Shown piece after piece: positions 24,596 through 36,865 of a DNA stretch of 64,000 bases (the stretch's first letter is position 1; each line of letters opens with the position of its first letter). Under the pieces are notes generated by a model. It saw nothing but the letters and a program-made list of their open reading frames with translations. It made no database searches and was not told the origin of the DNA. Where the stretch lies: positions 18,244,437 to 18,308,436 of the forward strand of contig NC_088313.1 in assembly GCF_910592395.1 (NCBI RefSeq), in the 5' to 3' direction. Origin of the DNA: Lineus longissimus (lineage: Eukaryota; Nemertea; Pilidiophora; Heteronemertea; Lineidae). A program made the position numbers and the translations under genes.

Positions 24596-26732
24596 TTCAC
24601 AATCCCAAGTTTCATTGGCTCCTTAACACCAGTAAAGCAACAACCAAAATCTGGTGGACGCTCCTGGCAGCCTATTATTCCAGCTTTCAAATACCTAAAC
24701 GGTAATCCTCTAACTACGGTGCCGATGGTCTTGGATGTTCGTATCATCTTGATCTGAAATTAATGATAAGTGAAAGTTTTTTTGGCAACTTTAAAGAGGA
24801 GTGACAGGGAAACATACATAGGCTAACTTAGTCAGCCTCAACAGTCGTTGTTAAGTGGGCCAAGAACATCACGATCAGCTATTTTATTGGTCAGACCTGA
24901 ATCTAAAACCTGCATGTCCTAAAATGAATTCTCTCCCAGTGAAAATTTACAGCTGAGAGAAATGAATAATTCGATAATTGCTAAGACACATGTGACTATA
25001 GTTCGTTTGACAGTCCATGCATGGCCTATATAAATAAACTGTAACTGGACCACTGTCCTACCATTTCAAACTTGTACAAAAATGAACACATCGGATGGCA
25101 CCTACCGAATAATGGAAGGCAAACCCTGTTCCTCTAAAATCGTAATGGCTTATAGCCATTTCGTCACATCCACCCACGGTTGCATACGGTTGCAAAGATT
25201 TGCCGCTCAGCAGAGTAGCGAATGTTGTATCCGACACGTTTACTGTCATTTGCTGAAATGGGAGTGGTCATTGCTACGAACCTTGAAAAATATTGCGTTT
25301 AAGATTCGCCACATATACGTAAAGACAACATGCATCCGTATAAAAATGAACGCAGACTCAATACAGGTTGCGTTTGCGTAGCCGGTGATATGCATTTTGA
25401 GCGTTTTTCCTCAATGTTTAGGAACGCTGAAAGACATATTGCCACGTTAGTTTTTCTGTTTTCCGGCCCAATTGAAAGGTTATGGTCCCTGTAACTCTTA
25501 AAAGTAAAAGAGGACAAGCTTGATCTAAGCTCAATCGACTTCTTTGTTCACTTACATTTATATCAATTCTTATCTTCCTATAGATGGCCACCCCCTCCTT
25601 GTTCCAAGTCGGATACTTATTCGGGTTGCCGTTCTTATAGACCACTTCGTTTGTATTTGGATATTTAAAGGTGATATATTCCTTTAGACCAGAACTATTG
25701 GTATTCATACAATATAGGACTCTTGCAACAGGGGGATATATATAGATAGGATACTCTCCATTACTAAGTTTGTCTAAATTATGAAAGAGCTTGTATTCGG
25801 CACAGCAGTGAGGTTTATCTAAAAAATGACAAAAATATTTTTAAACAGAAAGAGCCAACTGCGACTTCAGATTGTTCGTATTAACTTTTATGCTGCTTAG
25901 GTCATATTCTTATTGGCCGTCTTCACTTCGAATCATGCAATGAACAATGACAATATGGCAGGAAGCCCAGCGCTACCTCCCAAATAGAACTCACGACTGT
26001 TCCGTCATCCTTAGCCTTCTTCGGTAACAAGTCTAAGAGAACGAACACGGGTAGATGCGAGTGTCCCTCGTCAGCCTTGGATGGCTAGCCATCTCGGAGA
26101 AAGAGACTCCAAAATCATAACTAGCCACCGAAGTCGGAAGTGCTCAGTCAATTTAGCGTGGAATAAACATCTTTTCCCTATATAAGCACAAACACAGAAT
26201 GATTCCAAAGGCAGAAGATGAAGAAGACAAAGAAAAATGACTCACTGTCTATACCCCAAAACCAACATCGCCCACAGCCCTTGCCTGTGATGCTTCACAG
26301 CTGTTGCAAAAGCAATTTCGAGCCAGTCTCAAGCGGAAATCGCGGTCTCAAGGCATGAGATACTGATTTTTTATGCAAGCTCGTCATTTTCTGAATGCGT
26401 CAGTCTTCCATACCTTTACGCGACTTTTTCCTTGAGTAATGTCTCACGCCTTCGGCCCTTTTATAACTTCCTTTATTTTCACATAGGTCCACCTCACTTT
26501 TGGACAACAAACAGTTCCCTCTATGTCGCCGATAATCAAACGATTTGAAGCCACCTTCGATCAGTGATAATGCACCACAACATATCACAGAGACTGCGTA
26601 ATGTTCTAGGACAGGACCAGATATTGCGTAATCCTTCATCGCCATTGGATAAAATATTGCTGTGAAGTCATATCTGTAACATGCCACTAATTCTGACGTT
26701 GTCACAATTATCGAAAGATAAAATAATTTCAT
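24592..26732 (-). CDS. Secreted PAN/apple-like plus GON-domain protein, four exons
   Basis: The model is exons 26414-26732, 25556-25818, 25106-25252 and 24592-24753, all with GT-AG borders and compatible phases (1, 0, 0), giving 296 residues. Residues 1-18 form a signal peptide. Residues 20-100 resemble a PAN/apple domain, with FKSFDYRRHRGNCLLS as the typical core. Residues 107-290 match the GON domain of the ADAMTS9/20 (GON-1) family: NGEYPIYIYPP, YCMNTNSSGLKEYITF, RKIRIDIN, ATVGGC and RGTGF appear in the expected order. No protease, disintegrin or thrombospondin modules are present, so this is a stand-alone secreted GON protein; its partner is unknown. AATAAA overlaps the stop codon, so the 3' UTR would be very short. 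The least certain junction is the exon 3 donor (GTAGGT). The last exon matches the GON end only loosely. Confidence 0.78.
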
Positions 26733-28621
26733 CGCTGTGATCTATATTAATAACTAGGTTTCCTTAAGATTGTATATATCACCACTTCCTTCCCATTGCA
26801 TTTCTGTTTGTCTCTTGACATCTCATGGAATGGTGTAAAGGACGTAAGGATGCAATGGTTCGCTGCTGTCCGTACTCGCCTAAATCAAATGTTGATCACG
26901 AGATATAGGACGGCTGCAAGCGACTACAATCCTGCTTTGATAGTGCTGACTCTTACTTCGCCAGGGGTGCACAACCAGCTGGTTCTTGCTTCAGCCAGGT
27001 GCCAAGCTCAACAAAATAACAAGCGGACGGGAAGTATTCGTTCGTAGACAATGACAAGTTGCAGAGGTAGGTATCATAACTGACTTAAAGAACCCGTCTT
27101 CAAAAAAGTGGCACAAAGTAGTTCGCCTCGCAACCACTAGGGTGCCGGAATCTTACCTATCGTGCACATATAATGATGCACACTGTAGATATATGGCAGA
27201 TTTACACCATTATATTACCTTACACCAATCACACAACCTAGTCTCTTTAAAACATGCGTGAAACCACAATATAAACATTCAACACCTTTCCTTCCAATTC
27301 CAGGTTAATAATTGAAATGAACAAACGGTTCAGTAAAAGTGTCCACATACTCCCACCGACGGATGACGACAAGAGCAAAGTGTTGTGCAGAAGTAGACCC
27401 GAATCGAACAACAATAATACACACTATACTCAACATACACCATTCAGCTGGTCTCTCCATTGAACCTGATGTATTTTTGATGAAAAGCATCCCAAATTTC
27501 ACTCTAATGATGTCATTTCCAGATTTCCAGAGAGAGAAAAGGTTTTGGGTTTCATTTCTGTCGTGTTGACTTCCTCGTCATATCTGTCTATACTGAAGGC
27601 GGAGAATGAATACTCACAAAAGTTCAAAATTGACCATCCTATTTTTCAGTTGGACACACGTTTATCAAAATATTTCACGTGACTTCATCTTCGGAATGTT
27701 GGGGTCAAGGCCTACCCAACTTCGGTGCACTCTAATACTGGCGTTATCTATTAAGATACGTTGGATATCGCCAGCATTTAGGCATAAACCAAACTTGAGA
27801 CATTCCCGACCACTAAAGCATTCTGCGGACTGGGCATCGAACCCACGACCTCTGACGAAATGATCAACCCATATCCCTTTAGTCCCAATCAACATCCGTC
27901 GGTTGGCAGACTCATTTGAAGACGAGGGATCTTGCGTTGCAGCGATAGAAATCACTCGTTAACGCAGTGTTTAACAAACACCTGCAAATCAGATATCAAT
28001 ATTTTTCGTTGTCTACGCTCACTTTTATAAAGTACGTGAACACGTCGAACCACTTGACGAAAAGCGCAGCATCAGAGCTGATTGCAACTTCCCCGATGGT
28101 GCATTACTCGATTGTTCGCTCCGCTATTGTTTAAAATCATGAAGTGCCGCCATTGTTCGATGTCCTTGGTTCTTTGCCGTCTATTGTTCTCTTTATTGAC
28201 TTGCGCTCGCTTTGGGCTCTATGGAAATGATTGAAATAGACAGAACCAACAGACAACACAACGGACTTTGTTTCCATGTGTCGATAGGTTTTATTAATGC
28301 CATTCCCAGGTTGATATTCTATTCCTGTTTAATGAAAAGTAGATAGGTGACATGAGACACTCTGTCCTAATTTACATACTGCCCCTCTAAAGTAGCATGT
28401 CAGGGGCTTATGGTAATCTGCAGTAAATTTGTTTCACTCTCAACAACCAAAATTATTTAAACGCAAAAATCCTAAATCCTCCATTATCATGAATATCAGT
28501 ACAATTTTCAATAAGTAATCATGGCATTAAGTTTTCCACATTAAACATTTGATAGTCGTAAAATACACGAAAGAATAATTAAATACCTCCAGCAAGGAAT
28601 GTTCTGAAGGCGCGGCCCCAC
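26733..28621. other. Intergenic region between divergent PAN-GON and Ly6-like genes
   Basis: The two flanking genes are transcribed away from this 1.9-kb stretch, so both promoters should lie here. No TATA box is clear. It holds a SINE-like element near 27.7-27.9 kb and, near 26.99 kb, the word CAGCCAGGTGCCAAGC shared with the body of the SINE at 8.7 kb. Confidence 0.5.
27690..27900 (-). mobile_element. SINE-like element with tRNA B box
   Basis: On the minus strand CAGAGGTCGTGGGTTCGATG holds a pol III B box (GGTTCGATGCC, 27833-27843) in a TGGG/CCCA stem. This is the arrangement seen in tRNA-Ser/Leu-type SINE heads. The A box is degenerate and no target-site duplication was identified. Ends are approximate. 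Confidence 0.45.
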
Positions 28622-29495
28622 ATGTTCCTCTCTACAATGTTTAACAAACTTTTGTTAGGCATTTTCATCCTTTCCTTCTCAGTCAAAGGTAAGATATTGG
28701 TGTAACTACCTCAGTCCCATGTGCGAGTCTCTCGTTTAGAATGGAAGCTGTGTCTACCTCAACCCTCTATCTAATGGTGTACCCGCTACCCGTCACGGAG
28801 GAGACGTTAACGATAAGTACTGAATGATTTTTTTGCTGTTGCAGATGTAAAGTCTGATGAACTAGCGTGTTTTACCACTGGATCACAGTCAGCTACCAAA
28901 TGTGAGGCAGCCATCCGATATCCCGTCTGCATTGTAAGTACAGCCCCAGGTACTACGATTGTGAGTACAGCCACAAGTACTACGATTGTAAGTACAGCCA
29001 CCTGTACTAGGTGTCTGCCGACAAAAGCGTAACGGACCGGCAATGACAGGGTTCGTCGTGTGTATCCTACACATCCAAGGACCACCACTCTACAACAGCC
29101 AAAACCACTGTATCCCAAAACATGATTATACATCGATAAATTCCAGTGTCCAGTTGACGGACCTGTGCTGGGTCGTTCAATGCCATGTTACCTTAACGGT
29201 GTCGTTGAGTCTTGACGTGAAAAATCCAAATTGGATTAACTGAAAGAGATTGTCTTTAAGGATACTTAACCTAACTGGGATAACGTGAATTTTGACCTAA
29301 TTTTTTTGGTTTCAGAAAAAGCTCGAAGACGGGAAGGTGGTAAAGTTTTGCAAGGCGGTCGGTTACTGTTATAATCAAAGTAACTGTTGGGAGTGTAGGA
29401 ACACGGGCTGCAATGGGGCACACGCCGCGGGAAGGCTGGCTGTTTGGATTGTAACATCAGGTGTCACCATAGTTCACATTCTTAAATACCAGTAA
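28622..29495 (+). CDS. Ly6/uPAR (three-finger) GPI-anchored protein, three exons
   Basis: The model is exons 28622-28688, 28845-28933 and 29316-29495, with GT-AG borders and phases 1 and 0, encoding 111 residues. Residues 1-22 are a signal peptide. The mature part has eight cysteines and ends with a CN motif (TGCNGAH), the signature of Ly6/three-finger folds. A hydrophobic segment (AGRLAVWIVTSGVTIVHIL) follows as a GPI-attachment signal. Each exon boundary follows the usual Ly6 plan: signal peptide, first fingers, last finger plus anchor. The role in the family is membrane-bound modulation of receptors or channels; the partner is unknown. The second donor (GTAAGT at 28934) starts the first of three 27-bp repeats, so alternative donors could add residues. 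An AATAAA lies at 29940-29945. Confidence 0.75.
28931..29011 (+). repeat. Minisatellite, three 27-bp units each carrying a splice-donor sequence
   Basis: Units 28931-28957, 28958-28984 and 28985-29011 each begin ATTGT(A/G)AGTACAGCC. The first GTAAGT is the donor of exon 2 of the Ly6-like gene. The second unit has GTGAGT and the third GTAAGT, 27 and 54 bases downstream. The unit length is a multiple of three and the frame stays open through the array. Confidence 0.85.
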
Positions 29496-31632
29496 GATGT
29501 CTATGATAAAAACTGTATGCATACGGCCCTACTTAACCTAACTGGGTTTAATGTTAATGACGTATTTAGGTATATCGCAAATCTTTCAGTTTTAAGATAT
29601 TTCTGACCTACCTTCGGGGCCAGATGTGGTTTTTACTACGTCATTTGCAAGAAATGCTATAGCGACTCTCTTTTTAGAGAAACAATAAGTTAACTAGCTT
29701 GCTGCATGCCTGTCGACCTAGCGTATAACGAATACCTTACGGTATAGAGATACCAATAATTTCATTTTCATGTGCAAGGGTTCTAATTTCGAATTTCCTC
29801 AGGTACAGTACAATGTATGACGAAAATGCCTGATGTCACTAATAGCACTTCACATGTTCTCGGAGCAATGTTTCAATTAGCGCGGCTCATTGTATGTGAC
29901 ATGACAGCAAACCTCTGATTACGGAAGGTAATGACAATGAATAAATTTAAGACAAGATATTAAAGATAGTGATTCCTGTGATGGTCAGAGAGCGACTATA
30001 GAAATATTTTCCATAGTGTGGTCGTGATCAAACAGCCTGTTTCAAGGACATCGTTGTGACACAGCATAAGAACCTTACTTCTACGAACCTGACCTCTGGC
30101 AGAAGATTTGGGTCTAATAGAAAACGCATTAAAAAGCGATTGGTGATATCGCCTCATACTCAATCAATCAAAAGAAAATTATGTAGATTAGGTTTACCAA
30201 AGGTATGGCAGTCCCCAATCATCAGTTCATTGCGGCAGCCTTAAAAGCTTTTCATTGTTTAGCGTATTTTAGATATATGAGATTCTTTGAATTTGAACAT
30301 GCAGGATGATAGATAAAAATCTGATTGAAAAAAAAATGGGTCAAGGGGTTCATCTCAGCTTTCTCCTTAATGGTGGTTAGGCATGCTATCTCGTTATAAT
30401 CAAAGATAGTAATAAAAGTATAATACGACACCAATCTTAGTTTATATTATTTGGATCATGACGTGCTACTGACGTTTTCTTCGACAGAGATCAGGCTGTA
30501 CCGCAGACCCCATGATCGACAACACCCTAGATCGGCCTATCACCAATGAGGATTCCATCACAGCTTAATACTGGAGCTTGCTTCTAATCGTCGATCTCCA
30601 ATTTATCATTACGTGTAAATAATTGGACAACTCATACGACCGCTGATCGGTTCCCCTAATGACCATTGCAAGTTCTGAAGCCCCTTATACCTATTTATTA
30701 TGGTACCTTCAGAGACCAGGTGGTGGTACCCCGCAGCTCAATAACTCTCACAGTCCAACAACCATAATTTATCAATGCACAATTCTCATTTTCTAGTCCA
30801 GACTGGAAACAATGTCACCAGGAGTTGACTGACACTCATCTAGAATTGTAGAATAAAACCTGGACACATGCACACTGATTGATCCGCCATACTATAGGGC
30901 AGTACAGACTGATATTGGATCACTAACTGTCGTCTCGAAGTCGGATTATCTCCAATTTCCTGATTGAACATTCCCCTTATCACCTGAACGTTCTGTTGAC
31001 TCGTTGGCCGCGCTGGCTTTTCTGCTGGTGCTAAAACTATTTTTTCTGATTTTGTTTTATTTTGTTAAATATTTTGCCATGTTTTGTCAGATGTGGTTCG
31101 CTCAGTGAATTGTCTGCGATCGTCATAAGTGTTCAGTTGAAGCGTAGTATCGTTACATCTTAGTATATCATCATCTTACATTACTTATTAATCCCACACT
31201 TAGATCAACTCGGGTTGATAAACATGGATTATTAATCTTTCTATCAATATCCATTGCTCGAGTAACATTATACCCAGCCAGTCACTAGATGTTTCCGAGT
31301 TTCACTAACATGTCCGCCGAGACGCGAATTCAATTGTGGTGGATATGTCCTACAGTCTTACAAGTTCTCATCTGTTTTCCTGAGAGTATAGTCGCAAATT
31401 CGATCAGAGTTTGGTGCTAAATTCATAGACGTACTTAAGACCCCGAGATCAATAAAGTCCCTACTTAAAGACCATAGATGGAGTAACTTAACAGGAGCAT
31501 CTGGAGTGTTACAATTGCCACTTTAAACCACCCTTCGTCCTTTCAGCTGTACGACCTGAGAATCAAGCCCGATGAAAATCACATTGATTTTTTTTCTTTC
31601 AGTATCACATGAATCGAATCCAGTGAGGTTTA

Positions 31633-31710
31633 CAGTGGAACCCCGGTGACGGCGACCATCCCGGTAACGCGACCACCCCGCTATGACGACCAAGAATCAC
31701 CGGTCCCCGG
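31633..31710 (+). mobile_element. Terminal fragment of a pogo/Tigger-like DNA transposon
   Basis: The segment starts right after a TA dinucleotide with CAGTGGAACCCCGGTGACG. It continues as repeated CGACCA(T/C)CCCGGTAACGCGACC-type words, the style of pogo/Tigger inverted termini in the Tc1/mariner superfamily. No matching opposite terminus or transposase was found, so it is a solo end or an ancient remnant. Confidence 0.5.
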
Positions 31711-32961
31711 TTCGTGTATTGAATGTAACTAACAGCATGTGAGCATGTGAGCATGTTCTCAGCAGCTTGTAAGCCTATGTCAAATAATTGAACAAGCCGA
31801 ATGTTTAACTTATAAAATGAAGCCGGTTTGCCGTCTTCTAAACGGCGGTTTAAAAGTTGTAGTCTAAAAAATGCTGTAACTTTGCATGTTCATAAATGAA
31901 ATGCACCAACGATAGATAATAAGACTAGCACTACGTCTATGGACATCCAAATAGAAGATGAATTACACTTCAACCACAACAGACGTTAATCTGAATTAAC
32001 GAGGTGGAAACCAAATTCCGTCTTTAGTCGGACGCCAAACCGTGGAATCGTTATCTTTTGCATAATTCAATTAGCATATTGACAGGCGAGGTAAATTTGT
32101 CACCGCTTCTTGGAGATCCTGATTAATCATTTGTGAGACAAGTAGAAAGAGCGTTATTCTGTTCACCCTGGAGTTCCGGAATGTATTTTGAGATCAGGCA
32201 CTCAAAATCACCCGAGGAAACAGAAAAATCAAGAGTCCACACAACAATGAGTTAGAAACGCAAACTCCTGTTGGCCGCCAACAGTCGAGAGGTCAGCGAC
32301 TCTACGAACATGAAGAACTGAGTTGTTACCTTTTATGCACTCGATCTTGGTATCCTTTTATATGCATCGTTGGTACATCACAGCGAGTCATCCAATGATA
32401 CTCAGCTGTGTGAATTTCACACAAAACACTGCAAGTACTGGCTTTTTCCATTGATAAAACATGTTTCATTCAACAGTCTGGCTCGTCTTCACGTCCAATG
32501 ACAATTTGCCAAGGGGATATACACTTACATCTACGCGTATCCTTTGATATGATAACAAAAAACCGATTAACTATTTCATCCTTTGGCAGTTCACCCAAAT
32601 CCTTTCACCAGCCATTGTTGAAATGACAAGCAAGGATCTTCTTTCTAACGCCAGTATCGACTGAAACAAGACTGGGAAAGGGAACACAAAGAATGTCTGT
32701 AAAGAGGCTGTTTCTATAATCCCCCGAAGAGGAGGGGTACAAAGTTGAGGACATTAAGGAGGTACAAGGATATGAAGAGGCATGCCCATTGGCTTGAATT
32801 ATACTTTTTTTTCCTAAGCAATACATTGCAAACAGCCATCAGATGCCCGGAAAACACATATATTTTCTAATTTTGTCAGGCGCATACAAATTAATCAGAG
32901 GGATATGGTATTGTAGTAGGTGTCTTTTCAAATGGGATTGTTTGGATAAACAGTCAAGTTT

Positions 32962-33108
32962 TTACATCCACATGTCTTCATTGTCTATTTCTACTTTAGG
33001 AATGGACTTGACAGCAAGGTACCATATCAAGAGCACGATAAACATTGTCGCTGGAATCACCAAGAGACGCAACTTTTTTCTTCGTAGAGAGTATTGTCCA
33101 ATATCCAT
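32962..33108 (-). CDS. Possible first exon of a type II membrane protein
   Basis: From ATG at 33108 (context AAAGATGG) the frame encodes 48 residues. They comprise a short basic cytoplasmic head (SLRRKKLR), one strong membrane segment (LLVIPATMFIVLLIWYLAV) and an acidic luminal stretch. A possible donor GTAAAA lies right at the end of the frame. This is the usual layout of Golgi glycosyltransferase or sulfotransferase N-termini, but no downstream exon was found, so family and reality stay open. Confidence 0.28.
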   Translation of the reverse strand: MDIGQYSLRRKKLRLLVIPATMFIVLLIWYLAVKSIPKVEIDNEDMWM

Positions 33109-34065
33109 CTTTCCAAACACTTGCTCGACAATTGGCGTCTTATTTGTCACTCAGAGAGGATACCGGAACTCTGTCACGTCCGCGGGCCTAACTTATGCTC
33201 GTCAGCTTCCTCCTTGCCTGTCACCCGTACCTAAATATGGGGATCTGCCTTTGGCATAGTTAGAATGGTTCACCAATCCTGCAAGTAATAGAGATGTGCC
33301 TGAAACTTCAACACGTAAAGGGCAGATCAAGATCACCATGGACTGGTTAGTAACACATACTATATGATTCTATCTTCGCTGATACCGGTAGATTTCAAAG
33401 ATTCCTGAGAGCAAAAATTGACGATCAAGGATTCAATCTCCACCAATCTTAAGTTAAGCACGTCAAGACACCTAGAAAAATGCAGTAGCTTCCGTAGCCC
33501 TACCTGTTTTCAGCCGCTTTAGCTGTATCTATTTAGATGGTTGACAATCCGGTACATGTACTGCGAGAATTCGGCATTGCAGAAACGTGACTGTGTACTT
33601 GAGTTTGTTTAGCAAAGTATCGGTAATAGATTTGTAATGGTTTGGAAATCTTCGTAAAGAGTGACCTAGTTTATCGTTATTGTGACCAGGCTGCCTTTAC
33701 AATCCAAATGAAGACCGGGCAATGAGAAGTGTGCAACCAACAGAGCATATCAGGTCAGGGGATATTATTATTCATAGCCCCATATCGCAGAGGTTACACT
33801 ATATCGAGATATTTACCGCTATCATTCGGAAAGGATTAAAATCACCATTTTTTCAAAAACAGACATCATGAAATATTTCCTAAGTTTATTTTGCAAATTT
33901 GTTTCTAACCTGATTTCTCACTCCATGATGTGATATTTTCCTATTTCTTACTAATCACGCTAGTTCCCTGTATAAAAATCAAGTAATAAAACGCTGCCAT
34001 CTTGAGGCTTCCGAAACGAGTTTTCACCAAAGCAATTACCGATCATCGCTATATTTTTGTTGCAG

Positions 34066-34218
34066 AAGCAGAATGAAAAACTCAACGCGGTGAATGCCAG
34101 CGGTGCACTCGTCTACCAGTCACGGCCAAGGTTGTGCACGTGGATTACCTCAGCATCAAAGCGAGAATTCCGCGAGATCCGCTCGAGTGTGTTCACATGC
34201 TTCGAGCAAAAATTTTAA
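34066..34218 (+). CDS. Possible terminal exon of an unidentified gene
   Basis: A strong acceptor (TATATTTTTGTTGCAG) is followed by 50 open codons with coding-like composition, a TAA stop and AATAAA six bases later. The other two frames close quickly. The product (start KQNEKLNAVNASGAL) matches no family I recognise and no upstream exon was identified. Confidence 0.27.
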   Translation, partial: KQNEKLNAVNASGALVYQSRPRLCTWITSASKREFREIRSSVFTCFEQKF

Positions 34219-36738
34219 AAAATAAAAGTTTCGAGCATTTTTATGGTATTTGCAACACAAACACCGAATGGTCAACGCCGCTGATGGTCGTTGCCCGCAG
34301 CAGATATTTTTACTGGTAGCAGCAGAAGCAGCTGCCCAAATGTATTTCAATCGTCACACTGGTGACTGCAGCAGCAGTGTTCATACCGAAGAAGAACAAG
34401 AAGAACGAGACGAAGAACAATGTTACTTTACGTCCGTCAACAGACACCCCTAGGAGCCGATGGAATGGATCCATAATTTACTACAACAGCAGTAGCACCA
34501 TGTATGTATTAGTTTTGTAGACGACTCCAAATTATGGGGGTCAATCATATGCATGGAAAAAACTTTCAAGACTAGCCTTTAAATATTTGAACCCCGGCCT
34601 CATTACCCCAGTGATCAATGCGACACTGGCACCACATCGATTTCACCGCTTCTGTCAAGCAGAGGAGATCAGGAAGGGAAATACATCGCACCACCTGACG
34701 AGAAAATCTCATGAACGAATCTGCGACGAAGTTTACCATTCATTAGTTTGACGAGCCATTAGTCATTGGAGTCTGTCTCCAATGCAAGCAAGTGAATCGT
34801 CTCTTGATGTTCTTTAGATACGCATAACTCAAATTGATGGCTATTTGTATTCCATTTTCGAACCATTTATTTTCTCTTAACTCTTTAATGTATCGAATGT
34901 GTCGAATAGACTTCTGTTAACGTTGCAACAGAGGTCACTTGAATAGAAAATACCAGGAATATTTGTCAGTATTGGTCATTATTGACCTGGAACAGAATGT
35001 CCTAAGAGTATCATTGGGTCCAAATTGCTTTCTCCTTCCCACTATCACCAGGGTAATCGGAACGAATGTCACTTATCCCATGTCACATACATCAAGACAG
35101 GCCAGAAGTATTATGGTTGGAAGTGAGACTGAACACGAATGGCCAGATCTAGTCACCCAAAATGCCTCACCGCCGTCAGCAAATCGACAGACAGTTGGTC
35201 AGATGCGGATATCACGACACCCTGTGTCCTTAAGGTAGGCGTACAGACCGAACAAAAAATGTGTACATCGATACACGCAGAGGTGTATGAAGAATATTCA
35301 AATAGTTTGCCGATAGTGTCAGTCACATCTCGAAAGCGATAGCGCCATTCAACCTTCTAGTTAAAAGTGAAACTTGGCATTACTTCCCTATTTTACATTC
35401 TCATCACATATCACTTAATGGTTGATGTAATCTTTGATTGGCGCTGTACAGAGACACATATCGTCACTGACAAGGTCCCCACATGATGGATGACTGGCGA
35501 GACGTGAATCCCAGACAGGCGCAGCTCCCATCATTCACCTCTTAATGCTCATCCGCCCTCAAGGCCAGACAGAGCACCGACACAACGCGACTCTCACTCA
35601 AATCAACAGCGCTTGATCGAGTGTCCTTAAAAGTTCTTTGTAAAGCACCTGATATTATCTAGGAGTAGATATGATGTTGATCTTAGTTGACACTAAGCCC
35701 ACAATTCAATTTTCAAGAACGTTCGTGCGACGAATTTAAAGAAAATACTGTAAATATTATTATTGATAGTAATCTTTCTATCTATCAACCTTCAGACTCG
35801 GTCTGGTGTAAAATGATATTTGCGTGACCAAATCATAAGTTGTAAAGGTTTTCTAAATTTTATCGTGACTTGTTACTTGAATATGAATATTACATACCGT
35901 AATATGTGGTTATTATCTAGCGTAGATGGTTTCCTGGTGGCTTAGAAAAAAAAATAGCAAGGAAGTGCGTGTGACCGTAGGATTCATTTTTGAAGTCTTT
36001 TATGATAGCTTACAAAACAGAATAAACCAGGCCAAGAAGGTCATGCAATGGTACCGAGTCAGAATTTACAAGACATGCGATTTATTGGCCGTGAAACAAT
36101 GCCGATAGATCGGCTAGCCACGGGAATGAGTTGGAAAGAAAAAGAACCAGTGTCCTTACTCCGGATGTTGTGGTCCCACCCTCGTTCTCCTCCCCCTAGT
36201 ACTGGTTAACAGGACGACGGAATTGGGACAACTTTGGGAGAGTCTTTCGCCGAAATTATTGTATCTGCATAGTTCACCAGCATCATGTCTGGAAGAGTGA
36301 ATGTTTAGGGCAGGTCAAGTGATGGACGTGACGTGGTTTTGAAGAAGAACCAAGCCTTTATAGGAGACACCATATTCGAAACTATTCATTCTATAAATAT
36401 AAGAGACTCCGTCTCACTTGTGCGATCATGAGCTCGTAATCTCTGATCGATCCTCGAATATGAAAATGATGGAAGTCGCCATCTCGTAACCTAGCGACGA
36501 ATCACAGCTGCACATGACTGTCTGTGGATGATGTCAGATGGAAAGATTTTGGCATTGAATATTATTTGATCTGGGGCCAACGGCAAGGACACTTCCTGTC
36601 ACTTCCTATCTTAGCCGTTGGCCTCTTGGATGTTGATTTGGTTGAGTTTATATCAGACCTACCAGCAATAATGTTGATATGTCATAAAGTACTACGTACT
36701 TATAGTAATGGAAGAAGGTTCCCCGGTGGTAACGTCCT

Positions 36739-36744
36739 TTTATT
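36739..36744 (-). terminator. Poly-A signal of the glutamate-receptor-like gene
   Basis: AATAAA on the minus strand (CCCAAATAAAAGG), about 120 bases past the stop codon at 36866. Confidence 0.55.
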
Positions 36745-36865
36745 TGGGCTCCGGTTTGCTAACTGTGTGCTGTTTGACTTACATATAAGAACACTATTGC
36801 AACCCATTCCCCCCTTGAACATTGCATGAGGGTTCCCCGTTAATCGTATACCAACGGTAAGGAGT

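Larger units (their letters stand above)
29496..36865. other. Seven-kilobase stretch without a firm gene
   Basis: The 5' part holds the Ly6-like gene's 3' UTR. A pogo/Tigger-like terminus lies at 31633-31710. A minus-strand start exon with a membrane anchor (32962-33108) and a plus-strand possible terminal exon (34066-34218) are listed separately with low confidence. A 67-codon open frame at 35139-35342 (+) has no recognisable family. The 3' UTR of the glutamate-receptor-like gene (minus strand) occupies the right end. Confidence 0.4.

Noticed and set aside
28807-29133. 108-codon minus-strand frame with repeated VLTIVV-type residues
   Set aside because: Shadow of the 27-bp repeat array in the Ly6-like gene.
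35139-35342. 67-codon plus-strand frame with coding-like composition
   Set aside because: No family and no clear upstream exon; an in-frame stop lies right before the ATG.
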